A DNA stretch of 64,000 nt. Source: NC2004 sp050874905 (lineage in GTDB: Bacteria > Bacillota > Clostridia > Lachnospirales > Lachnospiraceae). Both the position numbers and the translations under genes were made by a program. Below are positions 33,553-42,786 of this stretch, one piece after another; the first letter of the stretch is position 1; each line of letters begins with the position of its first letter. The stretch is from positions 1 to 64,000 of the forward strand of contig JBNMLP010000003.1 in NCBI GenBank assembly GCA_050874905.1, given 5' to 3'. The notes below the pieces were generated by a model. That model saw only the letters and a list, made by a program, of their open reading frames with translations. It was not told where the DNA came from and searched no databases.

Positions 33553-36500
33553 ATGAAACGGAAAAAAGTCTTATATATTTTAGGAGTGATACTGGCTGCC
33601 ATTCTTTTAAATATGGCTGGAAAATATATCGCAGCAGTGGTAAAACTGCCTTTTTGGATGGATACCTTGGGAACATGTGTGGCCGCCTGCGCATTAGGAC
33701 CGGCCGGGGGAGCGGTGACAGGAGCATTGTCAAATATCAGTTTTTTGCTTTTTGATGCCAGTTCCATTCATTATACTGTGGTATCCGCATGGATTGGATT
33801 TCTTGTTGGCATATTATATAAACGAAATGCGTTTGAAGAACTTTATACGGTCCTGGTAGGAAGCCTGATGGTAGGAACGACAGTCACATGTGTCTGTGTC
33901 CCTTTGGATTTGATCGTGTATGGGGGCAGTATTGGTAATCTGTGGGGGGATGCGCTTCGGGAAATGTTACAGGACAATGCCGCTCCTGCTACAGTATGTA
34001 CGGTGCTGGGACAGGCCTTTGTTGATATTCCGGACAAGATGCTGACGCTTCTGCTTCTGTTTGGACTGATCCGTATGAAACGGCACAAGAATTATAAAGG
34101 TACATGGAAGCATGCTGCAATGATCGTTTTTGTTCTGACGGCGGCTTCCGGTATGACCGGCGCAAAAGCGGTGAACATATCCGGGGTAGATTATGTGGAG
34201 CAGATCTTTAACAATGAAAATAAAATGGCATCATCGGAGGCAAATGACATCGTAGAAACAAAGGATGGTTATATTTGGATCGGCGCATATGCCGGGTTAT
34301 ACCGATACGATGGCAAGTCATTTGAACGGATGGGAAAAGAGCAGAATATTACGAATGTTACCTGCCTTTATGTCGATCAGAACGGCAGGCTGCTTGTGGG
34401 AACCAATGACTCCGGTGTGCAGATTTATGAAAATGGTTCCTTTTCGGCTGTCACAATCAAAGAGGGACTTCCGGTCAATTCCGTGCGTTCCTTTGCAGAG
34501 GATTCGGACGGGAATATTTATATTGGTACAACTGGAGAAACAGCGGTGCTGCATCCGGATCAGAGTGTAGAAACAGTGACGGCACTTTTGAACATTTCCT
34601 ATGTGATGCATATGACTTATGCAGATGATACTTTGTTTGGAGTTACCAATGAGGGAATTCTTTTCTGGCTGCAGGAGAGCAGACTTTGGACGTTAAAACC
34701 GCAGGACGAAATGATGCGCTATACCTGTCTTTATCAGATATCGGAAAATACTTTTTATGCCGGAACAAACAGCAACCGGATGGAGGTGCTTTCCTGGGAT
34801 GGACAGGGCTTAGAGCAGGTTAATACGATTGTTACAGATACCTTATCTTACATCAAAAATATCTGTAAGGACCATGCGGGGACGATATGGCTTTGTGCCG
34901 ACAGTGGGATCGGTTATCTGCAGCAAAAAAGCAAAGCGGCAGCTATTACAGGTCTTTCCTTTAATTCTTCCGTGGAAAAAATGGTAGAAGATTATGAGGG
35001 CAATTATTGGTTCGCTTCTTCCAGACTGGGAACGATGGTGCTGATGAAAAACAGTTTTGTGGATGTGACGCACAATGCCGGACTTTCCGATGAGGTCGTC
35101 AATGCTACCTGCCTGTACAAAAACCGGCTATATGTTGCAACGGACAATGGATTGCTGCTCATCAATGAAGCAACGGGGAAAACAGAGGAAAATAAATTGA
35201 CAAAACGCCTGAAAGGCATCCGCATCCGTTGTTTGATGAAAGATAGCAGGGAGCAGCTCTGGCTTTCCACGTATGGTCCGGAAGGGCTGCTTTGTGTGGC
35301 GAAGGATGGCACGGTCACCAGTTATAATGAAGAAAATGCCGGCACAAAGGGAAACAGCTTTCGTTCTACCTTTGAAATGAGTAATAAAACGATCGTTGCT
35401 GCAAGCAGTACTGGAATTACATTCCTACGAAATGGTAAGGTGATTGGTACGCTGGGGGAGGAAGACGGTCTGACCAATCCGCAGATTTTATCACTACAGG
35501 AAACGGAGGATCATAAGCTGCTTGCCGGAAGTGATGGTGATGGTATTTTCGTGATTGACCATGGAACAATCAAGGACTGTTATAAGCTGGAGGATGGACT
35601 GACATCACAGATCATTCTTCGCATGACACCATGTGAGGATGGATTTTTGATCGTAACGGGGAACTCTCTTTGTTATCTGGATGGAGCAGGAACAATCCGC
35701 ACGATTAAGAATTTTCCCTATTCCAATAACCTGGATGCAGTCGAAATGCCGGATCATACTTATTGGATTTTGTCGAGCGCCGGTATTTATATTGTGAAAA
35801 AAGAGGAACTGTTGAAGGACGAAAAGACGTTGAATTATCGTCTGCTTGGCTCCAAAGAGGGACTGAACAGCAGTATCACGGCAAACTCATGGAATGCTAT
35901 ATCGGAAAAGGGATATCTGTATCTTTCCTGTTCCTCCTGCGTGATGAAAATTGATGCAAAGAATACCGAAAGCTATCAGGGGGAATACCGCCTTGCCATG
36001 AATGGGGTGTTAAGCGGCGACCAAAAGATCCTGCCGGATAAAAACGGAATGTATCATTTGCAAAAAGCAGAGGGGCGTCTGGTGCTCAATCCTGTGGTAC
36101 TTGATTACACGTTGAATAATCCTTATGTGCGGTATTATCTGAAAGGTGTAGATAAGGGACCGGTTACGGTTCGTTTTAAAGATTTTGATAAACTGGTTTA
36201 TACCAATCTGTCCAGCGGCAGTTATACTTTTACGTTTCAGGTGTTGGACGAGACGACGATGGAGCCATTAAATGAACTGAGCTGTACCTTTATGAAAGAA
36301 CGAAAGTTTTATGAATCCTTTTTGTTTCGGGCATATTTGATTTTTATTGTTCTGGCACTGGTAGCATTTGTCACATGGGGATTTTCGAGAGCCGGAAATC
36401 TGGCGATCATCCGGAGTCAGTATGAACAGATCCAGCTTGCAAGAGACGAGGCAGAACAGGCAAATAAAGCCAAAAGCCAGTTTTTAGCAAATATGTCGCA

Positions 36501-38031
36501 TGAGATCCGTACCCCGATGAATGCAATTATCGGAATCAGTCGTATGGCACTCAAAAAAGAAACTGATCCGCAGCTCAAACAGGATATGCAGGATATTCTG
36601 GATTCCAGCAACCAGTTGCTCGGCATAGTGAATGATATTCTTGATTTTTCCAAAATTGAATCCGGGAAAATGGAACTTGTCACGGCTCCGTATTCCCTGT
36701 ATGATATGTTACATGAGGTGCTTATGGTCATCCGGTGCCAGTTGGGAGAAAAGCCGGTTGCGTTAAGGACAGAGATCGCAGAGGATATTCCGGATCAGGT
36801 CATCGGAGATGAAATACGTGTCCGACAGATTTTGATCAATCTGCTAAATAATGCTTTAAAATTTACTAGTGAAGGAAGCATTACCTGTTCTCTTCAATAT
36901 GAGGGAGAAGGCAGTTACTGTTTTCAGATCAGGGATACCGGGTGCGGGATCAAAGAAGAAGATCAGGCACATTTGTTTGAGGCATTTGAACGGGTAGAAA
37001 ATCAGACGGTGCATGCAATCGAGGGAACCGGTCTGGGGCTTACGATCGTAAAACAACTGGTAGATTTAATGGATGGTTCCATTGCGGTAGATAGTGAGTA
37101 TGGAAAGGGAACCTGTTTTACCGTGCGTATCCGGCAGCAGATTACCAAAGATTCCATCACGATCAAAGAGGCAAGAAAGCGGCTGGCAGAAAAAGAGCGG
37201 CTGCACCGGGACGATACTGTAATATATAAGGATGCCAGAGTGCTGGTAGTAGATGACAATGCGATGAATCTGAAGGTGGCAAAGGGACTGCTGGAAGAGT
37301 ATGAGATCACAGTAACTACGACGGACAGCGGAGAGGGATGCTTGGAACTTTGCCGGGAACAGCATTTTGATCTGGTCTTTCTGGATCATATGATGCCAAA
37401 CATGGACGGCATAGAAACCCTGCATCGGTTAAAGAGTTATCATCAGACTGTTCCGGTAGTGGTCATGACGGCAAATGCGATTCGTGGAGCAGATGCGATG
37501 TATCGGGAAGAGGGCTTTGATGATTATTTAAGTAAGCCTCTGGATCAAGCAGAATTAGATCGTGTTCTTGCACATTTCCTGAAATATTATGCTGGAAAAC
37601 GAAGCAGTGAGGTCAAAGAAGTGACGCCCCCGGGAATGGCTGAAGCAGATAGCAGGGATGACCGTGCTAAGCGGCTTCGTTTGTTTATGGCACAGCACGA
37701 TATGCAGCAGGATGCAATTGATTTATATGCAATGGGTGACATTGCAGGATTTTATGATATACTGGATATGTATGTGGAAGAGGTAGAGGAAAAGGCAGGT
37801 AAGCTTGCTTTTTATCTGCAGCAGGGGGATTGTAAGAATTATAAGATCCTGATACATGCGATCAAGAGCAATTGCAAATATGTTGGAGCCGGTGTGCTTG
37901 CAGAGGAGGCCTATGCATTAGAACAGGCAGGAGAAAGAGAAGATCTTGCTTTTATTAAGGAACATCATGGAACATTTATCCGACACTACAGCAAGTTGGT
38001 GAATGAACTTAGACACTTTATGAATAAATAA
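33553..38031 (+). CDS. hybrid histidine kinase with polytopic sensor, beta propeller, REC and Hpt
   Basis: The protein has 1492 residues in order. First is an N-terminal bundle of about six helices (1-205) whose WMDTLGTCVAACALGPAGG segment resembles ECF-transporter S components. It is followed by extracytoplasmic Reg_prop-type beta-propeller repeats (about 215-780, for example DGYIWIGAYAGLYRYDG), a Y_Y_Y-like domain (about 850-905) and a helix (926-945). The cytoplasmic part has HisKA (SHEIRTP, His 983), HATPase (NLLNNALKF, GTGLGL), a receiver (FLDHMMP, Asp 1278) and Hpt (HAIKS, His 1435). It resembles Bacteroides HTCS sensors but ends in Hpt rather than an AraC domain. Output is probably by phosphotransfer to another protein. 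Confidence 0.85.
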   Translation: MKRKKVLYILGVILAAILLNMAGKYIAAVVKLPFWMDTLGTCVAACALGPAGGAVTGALSNISFLLFDASSIHYTVVSAWIGFLVGILYKRNAFEELYTVLVGSLMVGTTVTCVCVPLDLIVYGGSIGNLWGDALREMLQDNAAPATVCTVLGQAFVDIPDKMLTLLLLFGLIRMKRHKNYKGTWKHAAMIVFVLTAASGMTGAKAVNISGVDYVEQIFNNENKMASSEANDIVETKDGYIWIGAYAGLYRYDGKSFERMGKEQNITNVTCLYVDQNGRLLVGTNDSGVQIYENGSFSAVTIKEGLPVNSVRSFAEDSDGNIYIGTTGETAVLHPDQSVETVTALLNISYVMHMTYADDTLFGVTNEGILFWLQESRLWTLKPQDEMMRYTCLYQISENTFYAGTNSNRMEVLSWDGQGLEQVNTIVTDTLSYIKNICKDHAGTIWLCADSGIGYLQQKSKAAAITGLSFNSSVEKMVEDYEGNYWFASSRLGTMVLMKNSFVDVTHNAGLSDEVVNATCLYKNRLYVATDNGLLLINEATGKTEENKLTKRLKGIRIRCLMKDSREQLWLSTYGPEGLLCVAKDGTVTSYNEENAGTKGNSFRSTFEMSNKTIVAASSTGITFLRNGKVIGTLGEEDGLTNPQILSLQETEDHKLLAGSDGDGIFVIDHGTIKDCYKLEDGLTSQIILRMTPCEDGFLIVTGNSLCYLDGAGTIRTIKNFPYSNNLDAVEMPDHTYWILSSAGIYIVKKEELLKDEKTLNYRLLGSKEGLNSSITANSWNAISEKGYLYLSCSSCVMKIDAKNTESYQGEYRLAMNGVLSGDQKILPDKNGMYHLQKAEGRLVLNPVVLDYTLNNPYVRYYLKGVDKGPVTVRFKDFDKLVYTNLSSGSYTFTFQVLDETTMEPLNELSCTFMKERKFYESFLFRAYLIFIVLALVAFVTWGFSRAGNLAIIRSQYEQIQLARDEAEQANKAKSQFLANMSHEIRTPMNAIIGISRMALKKETDPQLKQDMQDILDSSNQLLGIVNDILDFSKIESGKMELVTAPYSLYDMLHEVLMVIRCQLGEKPVALRTEIAEDIPDQVIGDEIRVRQILINLLNNALKFTSEGSITCSLQYEGEGSYCFQIRDTGCGIKEEDQAHLFEAFERVENQTVHAIEGTGLGLTIVKQLVDLMDGSIAVDSEYGKGTCFTVRIRQQITKDSITIKEARKRLAEKERLHRDDTVIYKDARVLVVDDNAMNLKVAKGLLEEYEITVTTTDSGEGCLELCREQHFDLVFLDHMMPNMDGIETLHRLKSYHQTVPVVVMTANAIRGADAMYREEGFDDYLSKPLDQAELDRVLAHFLKYYAGKRSSEVKEVTPPGMAEADSRDDRAKRLRLFMAQHDMQQDAIDLYAMGDIAGFYDILDMYVEEVEEKAGKLAFYLQQGDCKNYKILIHAIKSNCKYVGAGVLAEEAYALEQAGEREDLAFIKEHHGTFIRHYSKLVNELRHFMNK

Positions 38032-38050
38032 GAAAGAAGGAATAACACAT

Positions 38051-38563
38051 ATGGAAAAGGTAGAATATTGGGACATTTATGACAAGAACAAGAAAAAAAC
38101 AGGACGTACCATGAAGCGCAATGACTGGTGCCTGGCAGACGATGAATATCATTTAACGGTACTTGGTGTGGTACGGCGTACGGATGGGAAATACCTGATC
38201 ACCAAACGTATTAAAACGAAACAGTGGGCTCCCGGCTGGTGGGAGGTATCCGGCGGTGCCTGTATGGCAGGAGAGGAGTCAAAGGAAGCAGTGCTGCGCG
38301 AGGTAAAGGAAGAAACCGGACTTGACGTAAGCAATGCGGAGGGCGGATATCAATTTACCTACCATAGGGAAAATCCGGGAAAAGGGGATAACTATTTTGT
38401 AGATGTATATCGTTTTACACTGGATTTTGAGGAGTCTGATGTCACTCCACAGGCAGAGGAAACCGATGGGTTTATGCTTGCGACACTGGATGAGATCAAG
38501 GCATTTGCAAAGGAAGGCATTTTCCTGCACTACGACAGCATCAAGCAGGTTTTTGAAGCATAA
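38051..38563 (+). CDS. Nudix hydrolase
   Basis: This 170-residue protein has a complete Nudix box GX5EX7REUXEEXGU, read as GACMAGE then REVKEETGL. The N-terminal WDIYDKN with RTMKRND resembles Nudix proteins related to isopentenyl-diphosphate isomerase, but the substrate cannot be assigned. It lies 19 bp after the hybrid kinase and 14 bp before an Hpt gene, probably in one transcript. Confidence 0.85.
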   Translation: MEKVEYWDIYDKNKKKTGRTMKRNDWCLADDEYHLTVLGVVRRTDGKYLITKRIKTKQWAPGWWEVSGGACMAGEESKEAVLREVKEETGLDVSNAEGGYQFTYHRENPGKGDNYFVDVYRFTLDFEESDVTPQAEETDGFMLATLDEIKAFAKEGIFLHYDSIKQVFEA

Positions 38564-38577
38564 TACAGGAGAAGCGC

Positions 38578-38964
38578 ATGGATAACAAAACGAGAAAAGA
38601 ACTGTCAGCGGTTCTAAGACAGGTGAAGCTTCGTTTCCCTGAAATACAACTGGAAAAAGGAATGGCCTATTGTGGCAATGACATGGCATTATATGTGGAA
38701 ATGCTGCATGGATTTTTGGACTGGGAACGCTATGAGACACTAAAGAACGATTATGAGGCACAGGATTATAAAAATTACCGCATCCGGGTGCATGGACTCA
38801 AAAGTACGGCGCTGATGATCGGCTTATGTGATCTGAGTGAGGAAGCAAAGGAATTGGAATATGCCAGTAAAGATGGAAAAACGGAAATCATTACAAAGAA
38901 GCATCCGGCGATGATGACACATTTAAAAGAAGTGCTTCATGGACTGGGTGAGGTGTTACAGTAA
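38578..38964 (+). CDS. stand-alone Hpt phosphotransfer protein
   Basis: This 128-residue all-helical Hpt domain has the phospho-acceptor motif HGLKST (His 72). It would shuttle phosphate between receivers. Its position behind the hybrid kinase, which already has its own Hpt, suggests a branched or second relay step. Confidence 0.75.
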   Translation: MDNKTRKELSAVLRQVKLRFPEIQLEKGMAYCGNDMALYVEMLHGFLDWERYETLKNDYEAQDYKNYRIRVHGLKSTALMIGLCDLSEEAKELEYASKDGKTEIITKKHPAMMTHLKEVLHGLGEVLQ

Positions 38965-38967
38965 TAA

Positions 38968-39005
38968 AAAGGAGACATTAGAAAAAAATCTAATGTCTCC
39001 TTTGC
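38968..39005. terminator. bidirectional terminator between Hpt gene and thiC
   Basis: AAAGGAGACATTAGA (38968-38982) pairs with TCTAATGTCTCCTTT (38989-39003) across a short A-rich loop. The A-runs and T-runs serve both converging genes. Confidence 0.9.
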
Positions 39006-39015
39006 TTTTGCTCCT

Positions 39016-40326
39016 TTATAAAATATCAATGTATTCATCATTGAGAGCCTTGTTCATGGAACGAACCGCACAGAATTTACCGCACATACTACAGGTATCG
39101 CTGTGGTCATCCTCTGGAAGACGGCTGTTTCGGATGCTTCTTGCAGTATCCGGATCTAAAGCACAGGCATACTGTGCTTCCCAGTCGAGTACCCGTCTGG
39201 CATCCGCCATCTTGTCATCGATATCTCTGGCATGGGGAACTCCTTTGGCAATGTCAGCGGCATGTGCAGCGATCTTAGAAGCGATGATCCCCTGTTTGAC
39301 ATCTTCTACGTTAGGAAGTGCCAGATGCTCTGCCGGGGTAACATAGCAGAGGAAGGCAGCTCCGTTCATGGCAGCTACTGCTCCTCCGATCGCGCTGGTG
39401 ATGTGATCGTAGCCCGGTGCAATGTCAGTGACCAGTGGTCCTAATACATAAAATGGTGCGCCCATACAGATGGATTTCTGTACCTGCATGTTGGCAGCTA
39501 CCTGATCGAGCGGTACGTGTCCCGGACCTTCTACCATGACTTGTACGTTGTGTGCCCATGCCCGTTTGGTAAGCTCTCCTAAACGAACCAGCTCCTCAAT
39601 CTGGCATACATCCGTGGCATCTGCTAAACAGCCCGGACGACAGGCATCTCCTAAGGAGATCGTGACATCATGTTCTTCACAGATATCTAAGATCTCATCG
39701 AAATATTCATAGAACGGATTTTCCTCCCCGGTCATGCTCATCCAGGCAAAGACCAGACTGCCGCCACGACTTACAATGTTCATTTTCCGTTTGTGTGTTT
39801 TGATCTGTTCGATTGTTTTTCTCGTGATACCGCAGTGCAGGGTAACAAAATCCACTCCATCCTCGGCATGCATGCGGACAACATCGACAAAATCTTTGGC
39901 AGTCAGTGTCGCTAAGTCTCTTTGGTAGTGGATGACGCTGTCATAGACCGGAACGGTACCGATCATGGCAGGACATTCACTGGTGAGTTTCTGGCGGAAT
40001 GGCTGGGTATTTCCATGGCTGCTTAAGTCCATGATCGCCTCGGCACCAAGCTCGACAGCACTCATGACCTTTTGCATTTCAATATCGTAATCCTTACAGT
40101 CACGGGAAACACCGAGGTTGACATTGATCTTAGTGCGCAGCATGCTGCCGACACCTTCCGGATCTAAGCAGGTGTGATGCTTGTTGGCACAGATTGCAAC
40201 TTTTCCTTCTGCAACCAGAGCGCGCAGTGCCTCCGGTTCCATATATTCTTTTTTTGCAACAATTTCCATTTCTTTTGTCAGGATGCCTTTTCTTGCAGCA
40301 TCCATCTGTGTAGTATAGGTTGACAT
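39016..40326 (-). CDS. thiC: phosphomethylpyrimidine synthase ThiC
   Basis: This 436-residue radical-SAM enzyme converts aminoimidazole ribotide to the thiamine pyrimidine HMP-P. It has the characteristic C-terminal cluster motif CSMCGKFC, together with SRGGSL, GDACRPGC, EGPGHVP and DIAPGYDHI. AAGGAGGATTT precedes the ATG. The related 5-hydroxybenzimidazole synthase of B12 biosynthesis shares this fold and cannot be fully excluded, because no other thiamine gene and no recognisable TPP riboswitch is adjacent. Confidence 0.88.
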   Translation of the reverse strand: MSTYTTQMDAARKGILTKEMEIVAKKEYMEPEALRALVAEGKVAICANKHHTCLDPEGVGSMLRTKINVNLGVSRDCKDYDIEMQKVMSAVELGAEAIMDLSSHGNTQPFRQKLTSECPAMIGTVPVYDSVIHYQRDLATLTAKDFVDVVRMHAEDGVDFVTLHCGITRKTIEQIKTHKRKMNIVSRGGSLVFAWMSMTGEENPFYEYFDEILDICEEHDVTISLGDACRPGCLADATDVCQIEELVRLGELTKRAWAHNVQVMVEGPGHVPLDQVAANMQVQKSICMGAPFYVLGPLVTDIAPGYDHITSAIGGAVAAMNGAAFLCYVTPAEHLALPNVEDVKQGIIASKIAAHAADIAKGVPHARDIDDKMADARRVLDWEAQYACALDPDTARSIRNSRLPEDDHSDTCSMCGKFCAVRSMNKALNDEYIDIL

Positions 40327-40351
40327 AAATCCTCCTTGACAATCAAAAATA

Positions 40352-40379
40352 ACAAAACGGGGGCTTTTTGAAAGCTCCC
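40352..40379 (-). terminator. terminator-like hairpin in the thiC leader
   Basis: On the minus strand GGGAGCTT (40372-40379) pairs with AAGCCCCC (40359-40366) and is followed by CGTTTTGTTATTTTT, which is U-rich but interrupted. It lies 25-50 bases before the thiC start. Sequences of the TPP riboswitch such as CTGAGA and ACCTGATCTGG were not found in 40327-40521. Confidence 0.45.
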
Positions 40380-40473
40380 ATAGATAGTTTAATTATAAGG
40401 TTTTTTTCTGGCAAATGCAATGGTATTTCCGAGAAAAGGGGGAAAAGAGCCATTCTAAAAAGTCTTTTTTTAT

Positions 40474-40481
40474 GCTATACT
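40474..40481 (+). promoter_or_regulatory. extended -10 promoter of the dehydratase operon
   Basis: TGCTATACT with TATACT at 40476-40481, about 41 bp before the first small-subunit gene. Confidence 0.5.
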
Positions 40482-40521
40482 AGGCAGTAAAGGAAAAGGA
40501 AAGAAATAAAGGAGGATACTT

Positions 40522-40998
40522 ATGAGTAACGTACATAAATTTGGAAGTGATGTTGATACCGATCAGATCATTGCTTCCCAGTACTTATTGTTACCGGATA
40601 TTGAGGCAATGAAGGGATATACCTTTGAGTCGCTCGATCCGGAATTTGCAAAGAAAGTAAAGCCGGGAGACCTGGTTGTGGCAAACGAGAATTTTGGCTG
40701 TGGTTCGAGCAGAGAGCAGGCACCGAGTGTATTAAAAGCATTGGGGGTAAAAGCGGTGATTGCGAAGTCCTTTGCCCGTATCTTTTATCGTAACTCTATC
40801 AATATCGGATTGCCTGTGATCGTGTGCAAGGAGCTTTATGATGCTGTTTCAGATGGCGAGGAAGCAGAGCTTGACTTAACTGCCGGAACAGTGACCGTAA
40901 AGGATCAGACATTTTCCTGCACGAAGCTTCCGGAGTATATGCAGAATATTTTAAATGCGGGCGGACTGATCGCATCATTAAATAAAGAGGAGGCATAG
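40522..40998 (+). CDS. aconitase-family dehydratase small subunit, pair 1
   Basis: This 158-residue swivel-domain subunit is of the isopropylmalate dehydratase/homoaconitase small-subunit type, with DVDTDQII near the start and FGCGSSREQAP (about 53-63). The substrate-selecting loop reads QYLLLP. It pairs with the large subunit starting 4 bp downstream. No leuA or leuB is near, and a second pair follows, so leucine biosynthesis is not assured. Confidence 0.82.
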   Translation: MSNVHKFGSDVDTDQIIASQYLLLPDIEAMKGYTFESLDPEFAKKVKPGDLVVANENFGCGSSREQAPSVLKALGVKAVIAKSFARIFYRNSINIGLPVIVCKELYDAVSDGEEAELDLTAGTVTVKDQTFSCTKLPEYMQNILNAGGLIASLNKEEA

Positions 40999-41002
40999 CG
41001 GC

Positions 41003-42262
41003 ATGGGAATGACAATTGGAGAAAAGATTATAGCAAGAGCAGCCGGCGTAGATGTTGTAAAACCAAATGATATTCATACGGTGACACTGGATCGGATGAT
41101 GAGTAACGACGGTACGACACATTTGACGGTAGATATGTATCACAATAAATTAAAGCATCCAAAGATCGCAGATAAGGACAAGGTGGTCTTTATTATGGAT
41201 CACAACGTGCCGGCAGAGAATCCGAAGACGGCAGAGGCACATAAGAAAATGCGGAACTTCGCAAAGGAGAACGGCATCCGTCTTTATGAGGGACAAGGGG
41301 TATGTCATCAGATCATGATGGAGGATTATGTATGTCCGGGTGAGCTGATCTTTGGTGCAGACTCACATACTACGACTTATGGTGCACTCGGTGCTTTCGG
41401 TACCGGAGTCGGCTGTACAGATTTCCTTTATGCCATGACGACCGGAACTTCCTGGGTGATGGTGCCGGAGACGATCCGTTTCAATCTGCATGGCAAGCTG
41501 AGAGAAGGCGTATATGCCAGAGATCTGATCCTGACGATCATTGGGGATATCGGGGCAAATGGTGCCAATTATAAGATCATGGAATTTGCCGGGGACGGTG
41601 CCCACCAACTGAGTATTGATGAGCGTATCGTGCTCTGTAACCTTACGGTGGAGGCAGGAGCCAAAGCCGGAATCGTAGAGCCGGATGACAAGGTCGTAGA
41701 GTACGTGACGGCACATGGCAGAAAAGCAGAACATTTATATCAGAGTGATCCGGATGCCCAGTTTGCTGCCGTTTATGAGTATGATCTTTCCAAGATCGAG
41801 CCGGTTGTGGTAAGACCGGACTTTGTAGATAATTTTGCCACGCTTTCCGAGGTGAAAGAAGAAAAGATTGCGATCGATCAGGCATTTTTAGGTTCCTGCA
41901 ACAATGGACGTTTGTGTGATCTGAGAGCGGCGGCAGATGTCGTACGTGGAAAAAAGGTTGCAGATACGGTGCGGTTCCTTGTGGCACCTGCATCTCAGCA
42001 GGTATACATTGATGCCATGAATGAAGGAATCATTACTACCTTGATGGAAGCGGGAGCAATGATCATGAATCCGAACTGTTCGGTATGCTGGGGAAGCTGC
42101 CAGGGCGTGATCGGTGAAAATGAAGTATTGATCTCAACCGGAACGAGAAATTTCAAGGGACGTTGTGGAAGTCCAAGCTCCAAAGTCTATATGGCGAGTG
42201 CAGCGACAGTTGCTGCCAGTGCGGTGGCAGGCTATATCACCGGAGCACAGGATGTGAAATAG
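41003..42262 (+). CDS. aconitase-family dehydratase large subunit, pair 1
   Basis: This 419-residue catalytic subunit has a 4Fe-4S cluster bound by the Cys in LGSCNNGR and the pair in CSVCWGSC. GADSHTTTYGALGAFGTG and GTRNFKGRCG are also family signatures. It interconverts 2- and 3-hydroxyacids through an unsaturated intermediate. Archaeal-type small/large gene arrangement. CSVCWG differs from the more usual CGPCLG-like or CSMCLG-like text, suggesting an unusual substrate. Confidence 0.82.
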   Translation: MGMTIGEKIIARAAGVDVVKPNDIHTVTLDRMMSNDGTTHLTVDMYHNKLKHPKIADKDKVVFIMDHNVPAENPKTAEAHKKMRNFAKENGIRLYEGQGVCHQIMMEDYVCPGELIFGADSHTTTYGALGAFGTGVGCTDFLYAMTTGTSWVMVPETIRFNLHGKLREGVYARDLILTIIGDIGANGANYKIMEFAGDGAHQLSIDERIVLCNLTVEAGAKAGIVEPDDKVVEYVTAHGRKAEHLYQSDPDAQFAAVYEYDLSKIEPVVVRPDFVDNFATLSEVKEEKIAIDQAFLGSCNNGRLCDLRAAADVVRGKKVADTVRFLVAPASQQVYIDAMNEGIITTLMEAGAMIMNPNCSVCWGSCQGVIGENEVLISTGTRNFKGRCGSPSSKVYMASAATVAASAVAGYITGAQDVK

Positions 42263-42280
42263 CAGGAAAGGAGCAGCAAA

Positions 42281-42772
42281 ATGGAACAGTTTACAGGTAA
42301 AGTATGGGTGCTCGGAGATGACATTGATACTGATATTATCATTCCTACCGAGTATCTGGCACTTCCAAGTGTAGAAGATATGAAACAGTATGGTTTTTCT
42401 CCTCTTCGTCCGGAATTGGCAGGACAGATTAAAGAGGGTGATATTATCGTAGCCGGAAAGAACTTTGGCTGCGGTTCGAGCAGAGAGCAGGCACCGGAGA
42501 TCATCAAGGCGTTAAAGGTGAAATGTGTGATCGCCAAATCCTATGCCCGCATTTTCTTCCGCAATTCGATCAACAACGGACTGCTGCTGATTGAAAACAG
42601 TGACATTCAGGATGTGGTAAAAGAGGGAGATTCCCTGACCGTAACGCTCGGAGAAAACATTTCCTATCAGGGAAAGGACTATCCGATCGCGAGCCTTCCG
42701 GATAATCTGATGGATATTATCAATGCAGGTGGTCTGGTAAAGGCAATGCAGAAGAGAAATGGTTTGATTTAA
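42281..42772 (+). CDS. aconitase-family dehydratase small subunit, pair 2
   Basis: This 163-residue small subunit is homologous to that of pair 1, with DIDTDIIIPTEYLALP and FGCGSSREQAPE. It starts 18 bp after the first large subunit behind AAAGGAG. The loop YLAL differs from YLLL in pair 1, which suggests a different substrate. Confidence 0.85.
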   Translation: MEQFTGKVWVLGDDIDTDIIIPTEYLALPSVEDMKQYGFSPLRPELAGQIKEGDIIVAGKNFGCGSSREQAPEIIKALKVKCVIAKSYARIFFRNSINNGLLLIENSDIQDVVKEGDSLTVTLGENISYQGKDYPIASLPDNLMDIINAGGLVKAMQKRNGLI

Positions 42773-42786
42773 AGGAGGGAAAACAC

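Noticed and set aside
40327..40521. TPP riboswitch before thiC
   Set aside because: The conserved CTGAGA and ACCTGATCTGG-type boxes were not found on the minus strand.
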